This document shows positions 33,690 through 46,424 of a DNA stretch of 64,000 nt, piece after piece (position 1 is the stretch's first letter; each line of letters begins with the position of its first letter). The translations under genes and the position numbers were made by a program. Origin of the DNA: Gnetum montanum (Eukaryota; Streptophyta; Gnetopsida; Gnetales; Gnetaceae). Where the stretch lies: assembly GCA_015680685.1 (NCBI GenBank), contig MNCI01026966.1:1185-65184 (forward strand), given 5' to 3'. The notes below the pieces were generated by a model, which was not told where the DNA came from, ran no database searches, and saw nothing but the letters and a program-made list of their open reading frames with translations.

Positions 33690-36340
33690 CGATAGCCATG
33701 TATTTCTAACAATCTAACAAGTTGTCCCTCACCTTCATTGGCGAAAGTCCTAACCAACAAGTCAAGAGGGTATGTGACCCCAAAGACCCTACTCTCATCG
33801 AATGTAGGCAATCTTTGATGATCAAAGGAAAAATTCCTAATTTTTTAGTCATAAATGAATGTTGATATAACTTCATTGGTGCAAAAATATAGGCTAGCAT
33901 GTTGATCCCACATTTGGAAGTAGAAGCCAAAAGGAAGTTTGAACTTATACACTATAATGGTAATGAGTACATCCCTTCCCCTTATGATCAAATACCTCTA
34001 TCTAATATCTATGCTAGTATACTAGCCTAATTGATTGAGATGGAGGAAGAAGATAAAAAACATAGCTTTGAGGAATAATAGGAAGAGAAGGATGAATTTA
34101 GGGTAGAATCTAAACCCAAAAACATCCTAGGAGGACTATTCCAAAAAATGTCTCCCAAGGTCATAGTGCCTTTCTCTAATGCTTTCATTTTCTCCATGGG
34201 CATGGTGCCACCATCTTCCACTTCTTCCTATCCTACTACAGCTAACCCCACATAGGTCATAGCCACACATTAAACTTAATTGGTGGCACAAACTATGATC
34301 CATAATCCATCTATGCCATTTGCTACATGGCCTTAATCGATGCAACCATCAATGATGGTTTTTACTACCATAAATCCATTAACTACCTATGTAGGTCCCA
34401 GCATGGGACCCTAAGAAACTCAAGGGTCACACATCCCATTTGTGCCTTAAGTACTAGTACATACATCCTTTTTTGTTTTTCCCACAAGCCACAACCAAAA
34501 GACAAACTCTTCCTTCTATCATGTGACCCATAGCAAGGCCACAAGCCTTACAACAAATACCAGAGCCTTATGTACAAACCCCATAACAAACAGGGCCACC
34601 ACAAGGTCTCGATCAAGTCTTCTAGAGGATCCAAGACCTAATGGAAAAGTTGAAGAAGCTTAAAGCTTCTACTTCACAAACTATCAAGATTATGGATTGC
34701 TACCAAGATGATCCCATAAGTTTTGTAGTCCCACCCTTAACACTTCCTCTTGGTGTCCCTATTTTCTAATTTAGAAAATATAATGGAGAATGTGACCTTT
34801 ATGCCAACCTTATTACCTTTTGATTTGAATGGTCACTCTTGTAGCCATGCCCTCATATCATCATGAGGAGTTTCCCTATGTCTTTGACCAGGAAAGCACT
34901 TGATTAGTATCACACATTACCTAGGGAATCCATATCATCTTTGGAGGACTTGGTTTCCCATTTTGTAAATCACTTCATGTATAACTTGAACCTTAATACC
35001 ACATTTGACCAATTCATGAAGGTCAAACAAGGATCCTTAGAACCCATGCAGAAATTCATTTAGTGGTAGAATGGACTACTGAATGAAATACTAGAGCCTA
35101 TAGTTGAAGCCAACTTGTTAGCCATATTCAAGGGAGAAGTGAATGACTTTATTAAGTAAAAACTCTACTACCTTGATCCAAGGTCAGTCAACCAAGCATT
35201 TTCCCAAATCCAGAACATAGAAGATGCTACGAAGGCTAGTCATGATCTAACCTACATAACATATAAAAATAAACATACATGGAGAGATAAATGGAAAAAA
35301 AATAAAATAATATGATTGTAGCAACTGTAACCAAGACCATGAACTAGGGGTCAAAGGCCAAATCACCCAAGCTTCCCACCACTAATTGCAATAACCAATC
35401 ATCAACCTCTAGGGCCACTCCATTGACAACAACTAGACCTAACATCAAAAGGAAGGATAGGTCCAAATACACTACACTATCATTAAAACCATCCAAGTTA
35501 CTAGACCAACTATTAAAAAGTGGGTGCATGCAACACAAACAAATGAATTTAGTCACTTGAAAGAAACATGAGCAGCTATGTAAAATAGCCAAAGATCCCA
35601 CTTAGGCAACAAAAGATGACATAGACTATACCATTTTTGCCATTGTCACCAACTGCCAAGTCATGACATAGACTTTTGTCTTGTAGTGAAGGATGACCTA
35701 CAAATAATGATAAATAGGGGGGAGTTGTTCTTAGATGCTTCCAACCTAGTTCTATCACAAAACTTGTTAATGCAAGCTTAATAAGATTCATTGAATGCTA
35801 ATGATAGCCCCTATGTTATTTCAACATTCGACATTATTGATGATTTGAGGCTTGTAAGAGGACCATTGATGATTCAAGTACCTCTATGTGATGAAAGGGA
35901 TTCTTCAACCTCCTACAACTCAAGATTCTTCTTTGTCATAAGAGTTCCATCACGAGTACCTTCGAGAAAACCTTTTGTCATTAGGGTCCTCTAGCCTAAC
36001 ACAATGCAACTAGCCATAGCCCAAACAACTACACAAAAACCGCTTGTGGTGGCTAATGCGATTACCTCTTCCTCACAACTAATAGCTAACAATCGAAAAA
36101 ATTCAGCCAAACAAAGAAAGAAGCATAAGGCCTCACTACAAGGGTGACAAGCAGATGGAGGCATGAAAAGAAGTGGATCCACCAAAGCCCACTCCCATTT
36201 TGGCTATACCCATGACCTCATCTACCTCAACCCCTTTAGCGAACAAGCCACATGAGGACTAGAAAGCCCATGACTAGAACAATGAGGAAAAAATCCAACA
36301 AACACAACCTAAAGCTAAAGTTCACATTTTGGGATGCATG
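33690..36340 (+). pseudogene. gag of element A (decayed)
   Basis: A plus-strand gag homologous to those of B and element 3. From the N-terminus: KDPTLIECRQSL, AKRKFELIHYNGNEYIPSPY and IPLSNIYASILA (about 33700-34030); an acidic and Ser/Pro-rich region; then the capsid core from ~34690 (YNGECDLYANLI, YHTLPRESISSLEDL, FVNHFMYNLNL, KVKQGSLEP, VEANLLAIFKGEVNDFIK). A zinc-knuckle-like CHQLPSHDIDFC (about 35645-35680) follows, with NANDSPYVISTFD after it. Frequent stops and frameshifts. The third base often shows G-to-A or C-to-T relative to B. Confidence 0.8.
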
Positions 36341-36399
36341 GAAGAAGTGAATCACAATTGGGGGCAACAAGCTCATGGCCAATGATAGAAACTTAGTGC

Positions 36400-37330
36400 A
36401 ATGGACTAAGTCAGGTAATCCCTCAAGAGAAAAAACATAACTCTAAGGTTATATGACCTGATCATGACTTCCACCACACATTGTGAGGCTCTAGTCAAAA
36501 TGTTGATTTCCATCCCCATTAGTGAGGATATCCTAGCTAACAAGGAATCCATCCATGTATTGATGGTTCCTCCCTCATCAAGGAAAGAGAAGTCAACATT
36601 ATTAATATTTTGTGAGAGTAAAATTAACGTTAATCCCCAAAATGATGAAGTAACTACAACTCCTTTATTTATAATCATATGCATAGAATAGTTTAAAATA
36701 CATTGAGTGCATGTTGATGATGGAGCTATAACCAATGTTATCCTAAGCACCATCATTGAACACTTGGGCCTAATTGAGAAAATACAATCTACAACCATCA
36801 TAGCTATTAAGTCCTTCAACGAATTAAGGATTTCCATCGAGGAGTAGATCTCCTTGAATTTTGTAGCTAGGGAGCAATTCCCCACAACCACTAATTTCTT
36901 GGTGGTGGTGGAGACACCAAGATTCAACCTGATTCTAGAAAGACCTTAGTTAGCTTAATTATGGGCTATGTCCTTTTCCATCTATTGAGAAATTCACCTT
37001 CTTTATGAGGAGGGTGAAAGCATCATTCATGATGATAATGCGGTTCCCCTAGTTATCAACAACATAAACATAGAGCAAGGATCCAAAGTGGAGCTTCATA
37101 CAAAAGCTCCCAATGATGAAGTCCAAAAACCCAAGAAACCCAATGATGATAATGTTAAGCAATGAGATGCATTATGGGATGAACTTCCTTTTAACATCAG
37201 AAGTAAAGGGGATGGAAAATAGAAGCTTGTGCAGAGTAGGCCTTACTCACTCCCTAATCCTAAAAAAGTTAGGAAGAATCTACATAAGTGAAGTTCTCCT
37301 TAACCTTCTCCATCCCATGCCCCTATGACC
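36400..37330 (+). pseudogene. Protease of element A (decayed)
   Basis: Includes the linker MTSTTHCEALVKMLISIPIS, then KSTLLIFCESKINVNPQNDE and the active-site region VHVDDGAITNVI (family D-x-G-S-S-x-N-I), LSTIIEHLGL, FLVVVETPRFNLIL and EIHLLYEEGESIIH. A C-terminal extension ends with LPNPKKVRKNL. It then stops; no RT follows. The next recognisable coding is on the other strand (accessory ORF copy 1). Confidence 0.78.
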
Positions 37331-37892
37331 AAATGCATTGATAGCCATGTAGCCTTAATTTTCTTTTGCAATTTATTATATCTTTTTATGCATTTTTTGT
37401 TGTACTCTTTATGCATGTAGCCTATGTTTATTTGCATTTTTACCTATTTTCTACAACCTTTCTTTATTTTAACTTATGTTATAAACATAAAAAAATCCTT
37501 ATAAATATACTTATTTTTCACAAATGGTCTCCTATGACCGTAAACTGACATCCCCATATGCTAAGATGTTAAAATAGCAATATGGCTTGCCATGAATTTA
37601 CTCTAGAAGAAAAATGTAACCTACACCTATTATGACCTAAAACTAGCAAGAATTTTTCTTATTATACTTAAAAGTCAACATAGCCATTCTCAACTTTTAC
37701 ACATGATATATAGCCTAAAATGATAACCAAATATTCAAATTTAAGGTATCCATATCCATACATAGCCATGACCACAATGTGTGGCAAAAATGACAAATAA
37801 TAATAATCATCTACAACATAGTCTTGGCTAATCATAACTGTTAACATGAAATTAAAAAACAAATAGCCAACAAGCTAAAATGATGGAGGTTG
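37331..37892. other. Non-coding gap between protease of A and accessory ORF copy 1
   Basis: AT-rich, with short chance frames on both strands. The corresponding place in element B holds a seven-unit 29-bp minisatellite; only vague traces can be seen here. Confidence 0.5.
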
Positions 37893-40800
37893 CTAAGTGG
37901 TATGTAGAGGAGGAAGTGATGGATCATTCCCACCCTCACATTTAGGGCCACTAATGTCTCTTGAAGCTGGAAATGCAACATATATCTAGCTAGAAACCCA
38001 TAGCCAAAACCATAAACTTAAATAAAAAAACATAAACATAAAATACATGTAACCTATGGAAATTTCTACTCCATGATTTTTAGGAGTAGAAGTGGAAGGC
38101 CTTCCTCCAAAAAATGGAGGATTTGGTCCTCTATCATGTTGATCTAGTCAACATCCCCAAGTTCAACACCAAAGGGAATGTCGATTCTATCTATAGGAGT
38201 CCAAGTAGGAGGATCTTAGGTAGTAGTAGATGTAGAAGTATTGACTATAGTAGTGGTAATCCAAGTAGTAGGGGATTGCTCCACCGTGATAGTACTTTCA
38301 AAGAGTTGATAAGCATTCTTTGCCTAGATCCCTTGGATGAACAGCTCTCTTTTGCACCATTCAACCAACTCCTCCTTGAGCCACTTAAGGTAGGCCCCAC
38401 AATCCAACTCATACTATTTCTTGTGGGCCTTTTGTTTCTTGTCCCACTCTAGGACCCAAGCATAGTGATCTTTCCAGTTCTCAACGTTTTGGAAGGTGAG
38501 GTCCATCTGCATATGTTGTTCTGCCATCTCCCATAAGATTGCTACTTTGTCATGAACGACATGCTAGTAGTGGGCTCACATGATCTCCTTAGTTTGAAAT
38601 TCTCCTAAGTTAGCCACATTGGGCTTTTACAAAGGCCTTATACTCTCAAAAATCTCTAATCATATCCTCCTATCATTGAGTCTTTTCCCTTAAGGCCTTA
38701 ACTTCCTCCCATAGGGATTCATTGGACCTCTCTAACTCTCATGAAGTTTTTGCACAAGACATGGTTAGATTAGTAGTAGTCTCATATAACTTTAAGAATA
38801 CACTAGATACATTAGAGGGAAGCTTAGAAAAAGAGTCTATCTTTATTTCTTTGTTGGAGTCCCACTACACAGAAGGCACAACACAAGCATAAAATACAAC
38901 CATAAGCATAATGCACACCCTAAGATAGTCATAATGCAAGCATAGCCTACAATTAAAGCATAAAAAAGGTCCTTAACTATCTTATGTGCAACTTGATGTA
39001 ACCGATTGATGATGTCCTTACCCATCCTATGCCTGAACTCCACTTTGTCTAGAGTCTCTACCCATCATATGAAACTTAGGGCTGGAAGCTTGTGTTGGTG
39101 GCTCAGGAACTACTGTAAGCATAACAATCATCAAAAGGTTAGGATGAAAACTAAAGATAAACAATGAGATATAATAAAAATATTAAGGCATGAACATACC
39201 TGATCCCTCCTCCTCCTCTTCCTCCTCTAGGATGATGATAGGAGAGGTACCTAATACTACCTCACCAAACAAAGCATCTAGATCATCTATACTTGCATAA
39301 GTGAATCCTTCAACCATAGGTTGCTTTAGGAGTGCCTCTTCTACATGCATTTTTTCTACCTCTGTAGTAGCTTAGGCTATCGTAGCTTAATGCTTGTCTA
39401 TAATTGTAGCACATAGAAAATGGGTTAGCACATGAAACCATAAAGTAGCCATGAACTTTAAAACATGAAATAGCCAAATTTAAATAAAGCATACCTATAA
39501 CTACCTACTATGATGGTATAAATTAAACTTAAGCTTATTTAGGGAAGGCTAGTCTAATGTTAGTGCTACCTCCTCCATAGGCCTCTTGAATTTCTTTCTA
39601 ACTATTCTTTCAACCACCATATGATATCATCTAGCATCCTAGACACTAGCAAGAAACATGAGAGGTTAATCATCATTAGTGCTATCAGGAGACTCACACT
39701 ATCTAACATTACTATTCTTAGTGGTAATGGATAATGTATCATCCATCCCCTCTGGTGGATTCTAGGCCCACACTGTTAGATAAATTTACTTTATATAAGG
39801 CCTAGAGAGTTGGCTTAGGTCTTGGAAAATTCATTTTCCATTCCTATAAACCTCTAGAAACTCTAAAAACCTCTTCAAATAACCCACAAAAAATGCAAAG
39901 TGCATGTGGATTATCGTAGTGTTAGCATGGTGTCTAAGGATCGTCTCTTGAAGCCTGATAGCCAAAGAAACTACCCAATTAAATTTGGTATCCTTCATCA
40001 ACACCTTCTTAAAGGTTACCTCCTACACCAAGCTAATTATGTTATTTTGCAATAAAATTTTGGGAAATGCATGAGACCTAAATAAAGGATATGATTTCTT
40101 TACATTAGGATTCATGAAGTTATCCATTGAAATTTTGGAATGGCCGATGTTGACATCAAGATACTCCAAAAATTTGTCACGATGCCCCATTTCCTTTACT
40201 ATCTTGGTGGGAACCTTTGTCGCATTAGTAGGGACACCAAAAAATTCATGAAAGAGGCTAGCACCAGCATCCATGTTCACCTTCACATCCTAGATGATGG
40301 TGCTAAAATGACCAACCTTCTCATTAAAGGAGTCAATGACATGCAACTTCTCTACAACAAGGATGAAAGAAATAGATGCCTAAATATGTCAAGAAAACCT
40401 ACACACTAGATTTTTGCTTAAACATACCCAAGAACGTGTTCCTTTAGCCACTCCTATTCTTATGTCACCTCACCAAACTTCCTGATGAGGGTATCTTCAT
40501 GATGTGAACCTGAGAGTGGTATAGTAACATCAGTTAATATGGAAGGCCCTACGAAGAAAGAATCAAAGTTTAGCATCAACATGAGTAATTTCAACTACCA
40601 AGCAAAGAAATAGAACACTTAAATTTATAGCCATGAAACACTAGAAGCTATAGCCTTTACAAGTACCTTTCCTTTTCTTCTTTGATGTGATTTAAGTGGT
40701 GGTCCCAGCTATAAGGGTCTAATTTATACTATTAGCTTGGATGCATTGTCCTATCATCCTTGCACTTCTTGTATATGAGGTTGAATCTTGAAGGGTATGC

Positions 40801-43458
40801 ATCAAAGTTCCCTCTTAAATATTGATACACAATAGTTTTGATTTGAGGATCATTGGTGAATTCATCCAAAGTTGTTTGTGCCACTGCCAAGATTTAATCG
40901 TTGATGATCAAACCTTGATCATTAACCTTGTATTTGTAAGAATTTTGTAAAACTAATGAAGTTAGGGAAGGTAGTTAAGCCAAAAACATAAAATCATTAC
41001 AATACCCATGCTCACCCCTGTAGATGATACATGGTGCTCAGAGGGTTCTAGAATAATGTGTAGGCTCTATGAACCACCATAAGAGTATTATCAACATTAT
41101 ACCAACTATACTCTAGCATCATCCAGATCTCTGTAAGGTAATGTGGGCTTATGGAATCTACTGGTCCTCTTGCTAGCTTAGGAGATGGCTTGTCAATAAT
41201 GAATCTAATAATTAGACTAGATGCCTAAGGTAACAAGGTCTCCACTACAACCCCAGCTACATTTGCAGACAAGTCTTACCACAGCATCACACTAAAGTTC
41301 TTAAGAAGGTAGGCAAGGAATTCCCTTACCCTAGGCGGGAACCACAATGAGAGCTTTTCAAAAGGCATGTCATGTAGCAAGGTGTTGGTCTTGGAATGAC
41401 CAATGTAGCACAAGATACACACCAACTTCACAATGATGAGGATGGACATCAAAAAGATCTACATGAAACAAAGCAAAAACATTGTAACCAATTGGAATTA
41501 CTTAGCAAATTTAGAAAAAACATCTAGTAAGAGGTGAAATTAGCCTTTATAAGAATCTCTAAGGTGTTTATTTGAATTAGCTTAAAAAATTCCATAAGAA
41601 AGCATTATTACAACGTTGCATAACCTTACATTATGACCAATTGAAATTTCTTAACAAATTTAGAAAAAAACATCCTAAGTTAGAGGTGAAATTAGCCTTT
41701 GTAATAGGCTCTTTGGTGTTAATCTAAATTAGCTTAAGAAATTCTATAGAAGAATTATTACCATTACCAAAATATCATAGCCAAAGCATTATATCAAAAA
41801 TTAAACCTTGGTCTAAATTATGCATAAGTTTAGAAAAAACATCTAAATTATGCAAAACATGCATAAATTTGGAAAAAATTATCTAAACTATGCAAATTTT
41901 TTTTAAAAAAGTAAGCATAACTTTAGAAAAAACATCTAAATTATGAAAATCCTACATAAATTTGGAAAAAACATCTAAACTATGCACAAATTTAGAAAAA
42001 AGCAAGCATAACTTTAGAAAAAACCATATAGCCATAGTAAAAGCTTGGTAAAAATAAAAAAAAGCTTTTACTCTTCTTAAAAAATAAAATTAAGCATTAT
42101 TTTTACATGTTGACAAAATAAAAACATAAGTTATACATTTCAACCACTTCCATTTCCAAATGGATAGTGTTCTATGACCATAATTTTACCTTGTTCACAT
42201 AACCATAGCCAAAAAATTTATTAAAATTTTTTTTGTGCTCTGATTTCAATGATTCCACCATGAAAAGTATCTTGAAATTATGAACCTTATAGTCATGACC
42301 ATTATAATTGAAAATGTATAACCACATCTACATAAAACATGACCAAACTTTAAACAAAATCGTAGTTGTCTCCATTAACCTCTTTTCCTGTAGGGTTGGT
42401 AAACAATTCACCAAAAATTCACTTGAGCTCCAAATGGAGTGATTCTACATTATTTTAAAGCTTAAACTAAGCCCTATGCATGTATTCTTAGAGAAAATTC
42501 AAAACCTTATTGTTTATGGAAGGATAATTCATCAATTTGGACAATGATCTGAAAATGACACAAACATCCTTATTAGACATGCTTAGTAAAATATTCATAG
42601 AAATTTTTTTTAAGTCCAATCGGATTGATTCTATCTCTATTTAAAAGCCAAAATAAATATCTATTCAACCATAACTAGAAAATAGTCAAAACCTTTGAAC
42701 TTTTGTAGAAAAATTCTCAAGGTTATATGAAATTACAAAAAATGGAATGAGAAACCTAATTGTGTAATGTTATAAAAATAGTCATAACTTCATCATTATG
42801 AATCCAAATTAAACAAGAAAACATCCATTAGAAAGCCTCAATGAAGGGCTATGAATCCATAATATTAAATTTCACAAATGTGTAGCAGTTATTCCAAGAA
42901 AAAAAATACACAACATTACTTATTTTTTCATGTCAAAACTTCAAAAAGCTTCAAAACCTAGATTTCATGTAGCCATGGATATAGCCAAAGTAGCCAAAAC
43001 CATTAAAACCCATTAAAATATACACCAAAATAATGGGATAGGATTTTTTTAAAATTTAATTTTAATAAATCCTAAGGCCTAGATCTAAAAAAATAGGAAA
43101 AAAGCATGAAACAACAAGCCCTATTTTCAAAATCAAATCTACAAAAGCTAAAAGAATCAAATGACTATAAATATAAATGGAAGTAGCCATAATAGGAGGT
43201 GGGATTTCATTAGAATTTCATTTTAATTCCTTCACTAGAATAAATTTGGAAAACATAGCTTTAATACATGAGGAACAGAAACCTAGAAAAACCATAGAAA
43301 ACAAAGGCAAATATAGGTAGAATTTCCTACCATGGAATAGTGATAGACAAGGCCTTGATGGAGATAGGCTTGGGAAACTCTGATAGCTCCCTAGAACACC
43401 CATCCATCCTCTATATTGTAGTATTTTTGCTGTTTCTTTGTTGCAGCTTGGATGCCAT
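37893..43458 (-). pseudogene. Antisense multi-exon accessory ORF, copy 1 (in element A)
   Basis: A conserved ORF antisense to gag-PR; no family recognised. Exon 1: 43458-43331 (MASKLQQRNSKN, FPKPISIKA), donor GTAGGAAATT. Intron 1 is about 1.87 kb. Exon 2: 41458-41016 (ILCYIGHSKTNTLLHDMP, FLAYLLKNFSVMLW, VVVETLLP), donor GTGAGCATGG. Exon 3: 40933-40667, with its acceptor AG mutated to AA. Later exons contain GSHHEDTLIRKFGEVT, FNEKVGHFSTII (partly shifted), KVNMDAGASLFHEFFGV, PLFRSHAFPKILLQ and an acidic run with ILEEEEEEGS near 39230. The final exon starts at 37966. Comparison with the other two copies defines the exon borders. It has many stops. Promoter side: 43459-44286. Confidence 0.7.
41500..42025. 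repeat. Tandem repeats in intron 1 of accessory ORF copy 1
   Basis: Two ~140-bp units (about 41500-41635 and 41636-41790; core GAGGTGAAATTAGCCTTT) lie next to exon 2. Several shorter units with TAAATTTAGAAAAAACATC (about 41815-42025) follow deeper in the intron. Counterparts lie in copy 2 (46470-47060) and copy 3 (61710-62300). Confidence 0.75.
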
Positions 43459-44286
43459 GGTAGGCTCAACATTAAAGATGATGGAGATTAAGAGAAGATA
43501 GGAGTTCTACGTTGGTTGCAAGGGAGATGAGAGGCTTCCATGTTGGAGATTGGTGTCCTCTACAATAAAAATATTTACTAGAGCTCTCCTCCAATGCATT
43601 GTTGGTGTAGAATGATAGTTATGATCAAAACTTGCAAAATTTGACATATGAAACTCATCTAAAGCCTAAACGCACACCTTGAAATTCCAACTGCTAATTT
43701 AGTGCACCATAACTCCAAGTGCACTAAAGTGAAAAGGGGGGAAAGTCTAGTTCACTTTGGTTTTCTATAGAAAACAACTTCACTTTTGAAAATTTTAATG
43801 TTTTGGATTGTGGACCCCACCTTGCGCCTTCTCTCTTGATAAAAAATTGCATCAATGCTGAGATTTTTTCCAATTTTGACACTTAGAACCATATTGCAAC
43901 CTTAACTCACATACATTCACGTTGGGGATACCATGACTAGCATGGAAACATGCCTCCTATTTTACAAAGTCATTAAAATACAACTATTTTGCTCTTTTTA
44001 GTAACCAAAGCCTACCATTTTCAACCTGAACTTCCCAAAAGTGGATGGGATATGAATAAAGCTAGACACAATGGGTTTCCATGTTGAGGAAATAATGCGG
44101 AAGAATGGGGAATAACATCCATTCTTACCCTCCAAACATCCATTTAGCCCAAGTTTAACCCTGAGATGGACCCACATCACCTAGAACCCATCTAGGCATC
44201 TTTGGTATCCTTGGGATCTCATCAATCCTAGTCAAAATTGGTCAAAACTAGTTGAAACTTTAGAATTTGGTGTTTCCATTCTAGGG
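43459..44286 (-). other. Upstream region of accessory ORF copy 1, truncated by B's LTR
   Basis: Aligned (inverted) with 60000-60760, the upstream side of copy 3: shared words include GTGCACTAAATTAGCAACT-like text and GAGAGCTCTAATAGAAAT-like text. The homology stops at 44286 where B's LTR begins, so B interrupts element A here. The region may hold the accessory-ORF promoter, but no clear TATA box was settled on. Confidence 0.55.
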
Positions 44287-45972
44287 TGTTGTGACCAAAA
44301 ACCTCAATGGCTAGAATAGGAACCAAGTATCCTCATTGCAAACAGTTCCTCAACCATGAACCCCTAATGCCTTTATGACAAAAATGGAATTTGGGGTGCC
44401 TTGGCTAGTCTAGTAGATCAACCAGGGGCTTGGAAGATGTAAAATGTGGAGATATAAATAGATCCAAATAATCCACAAATAATAACTTTACTTCTATTGA
44501 ACACAAAACTCAAACTAAAACTTTATTGAGAAGAGAATAAAGAATAAGTTAGAGAAATGTCTACAAAAACTAGTGCTTGGATGAGCAAAAAGGGGGTCCA
44601 CTTGTACAAGAGTTCAAAGCCCATTGAAGCCAATATGATCTACTCCATGATCTAGATGTCAAGCCACTATTGATGCTATAGAACCTTCCTTTGCTTTTGC
44701 AACCTCGGATCCAATCAGAAGACCTCACTATTTCTATGGTGAGGTTCAAGAGAATGCAAGTATGGGAACTTGTAAGAGCTCTTGAGTNTTATCTAGATGT
44801 CAAGCCACTATTGATGCTATAGAACCTTCCTTTGCTTTTGCAACCTCGGATCCAATCAGAAGGCCTCACTATTTCTATGGTGAGGTTCAAGAGAATGTAA
44901 GTATGGGAACTTGTAAGAGCTCTTGAGTGCCTAAAAATGCCCCAAGTGTTGAATTGTGTATATAAAAATTTCTTGAGTATAGTATATTGTGAAAAATTCT
45001 CAACTTGTCGAAAATGTCCAACCAAAATTACTTGTATGACCGAAAGTTCTAGAACACTGTTAAAAAAATAGAACTTATAAATAGTGTTGGAGTTTGACTT
45101 TTATAGGGTCTTTGGGCAATGAATGAGACTACAAATTGGCTGAAAATTTGATATAATTTTGCTACAAATTGACTACCAAATTTAGGTTTTTATTTTGTCG
45201 AAGGAGGGGGGGCGGGGGGGTTACTAAACATAGTGAGTGCTTCCCCCCATGGTCATTCCATTTACCAAAAATTGTAACCAATGCACCCCTTCCACACTGG
45301 AGATGAATCTTCCATGTTGAGATCTCCACCATGCTTATTGAAGTGGCTAGTCAATGTTGAAGTGCATAACTTGATGAATTTTGCTTCTTGTGGTTTCCAC
45401 GCTAGGGGTTTGAATTTCCCATTCTACAAGGAAAAATTTCTAGGCTTGGGGGAAAGTTTCCAGGTTGGGGGGAAAGTTTCCAAGGTGGAAGTGTGTGGGG
45501 GACATTCCAAGCTAAGGAAAAAAGTTTTCAAGTTGGGGAAAAATTTTCCAATTTGAGAGGAAAGTTTTCAAAATGTGCATTTGGTCTACACATTGAAAGG
45601 AGGAATGTTTTCAAACCCCGCACCCTTCCACGCTAGGGGTAGACAAGATCTACCTTTTTGCATGTGTTTTTAGTGTAGAAAAATGTCTACCCCCCATAAA
45701 ACCCATCAAATTACCTTTTTCAGCATTCAAAAAAGCATTTTTGACCTCCCCCCAAGTCGAAATATAGATACTAGGTAATGTTTTTTCACTTGGGAAATAA
45801 CGCTTTGACCACTTATGAGATATTTTTCAGCCCCAGAAGTACAAAGTATGTGAAATTGCCCATCGTGGGTAACAATTTTCACATTTATAATGAAATTTTT
45901 TCTTGAGTTCCATGGGGTAAAAGCTACATGATGAAGATTGGTTATAACATGCAAAATTTTGTGGTGTTTTAA
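44287..45972 (-). mobile_element. 3' LTR of element B (long form)
   Basis: Begins on the minus strand with TTAAAACACCAC and ends GGTCACAACA. It matches 55759-56644 at both ends but contains about 700 bp more in the middle (AGCATGGAA/CACGCTAGG-rich text) plus a 137-bp local duplication. Candidate minus-strand TATA box at about 45099-45107. Confidence 0.8.
44651..44928. repeat. 137-bp near-perfect direct duplication around an ambiguous base
   Basis: 44651-44787 and 44792-44928 differ at about two positions. The single N in the window (44788) lies exactly at the junction. An assembly artefact is as likely as a real tandem duplication. Confidence 0.85.
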
Positions 45973-46199
45973 TGGCCCCTCTTTGTTGGTGTCTGAAGGA
46001 TTGACCCAAGAGGCACTAACAAAGAATACAAAACACCACTACATATTGTAATGTTACAATGCAAAGAGGCCACATAAGAATGAGGCTATCTAGGTCACCA
46101 ATGTTGCTACTTTAAGAGCATGGTGGGCCATGCTACTAGTTTAAGGCCCTAGTAGGTCATGTAGCCAATTTAAGATTGTAGTAGATTGTTGCACACAGG
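45973..46199. other. Polypurine tract, minisatellite fragment and 3' internal end of element B
   Basis: Next to the LTR the minus strand has AACAAAGAGGGGCCAT, the polypurine tract. Three units of the TAGTTTAAGGCCCTAGTAGG-type minisatellite follow (46105-46200). No coding. Confidence 0.7.
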
Positions 46200-46424
46200 T
46201 TCACTTATTTACAATCTATTAGCTACATGTAGTATGGCTTTAGATAGGAATGATTGACCAGATTAGCCAACTCGTTCCCATCCATGTTTAATATTATAAA
46301 TGCTCCATTTCCATAGGCTTTGTGATAAGAAAGGGCCCTTCCTAGTTGGCTAAGAATTTGTTCTCATGCTCATGGATGGCCTTGATGATAAGGTCCCCCT
46401 CCTTGATCTTGCACATGGATCATG
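46200..46424 (-). pseudogene. Integrase C-terminal tail in element B
   Basis: On the minus strand KIKEGDLIIKAIHEHENKFL and ANWEGPFLITK are followed after one frameshift by NGAFIILNMDGNELANLVNH and LKPYYM with a stop. This is the C-terminal module of Tat-type integrases (G-D-L-V, N-W-E-G-P-F/Y, M-D-G, L-K-x-Y-Y). Nothing of the catalytic core precedes it: at 46424 the sequence switches directly into intron 1 of the antisense accessory ORF. Confidence 0.8.

Noticed and set aside
35344-36185. Minus-strand ORFs opposite gag of element A
   Set aside because: Shadows of the plus-strand gag, which has capsid and zinc-knuckle motifs and matches element B.
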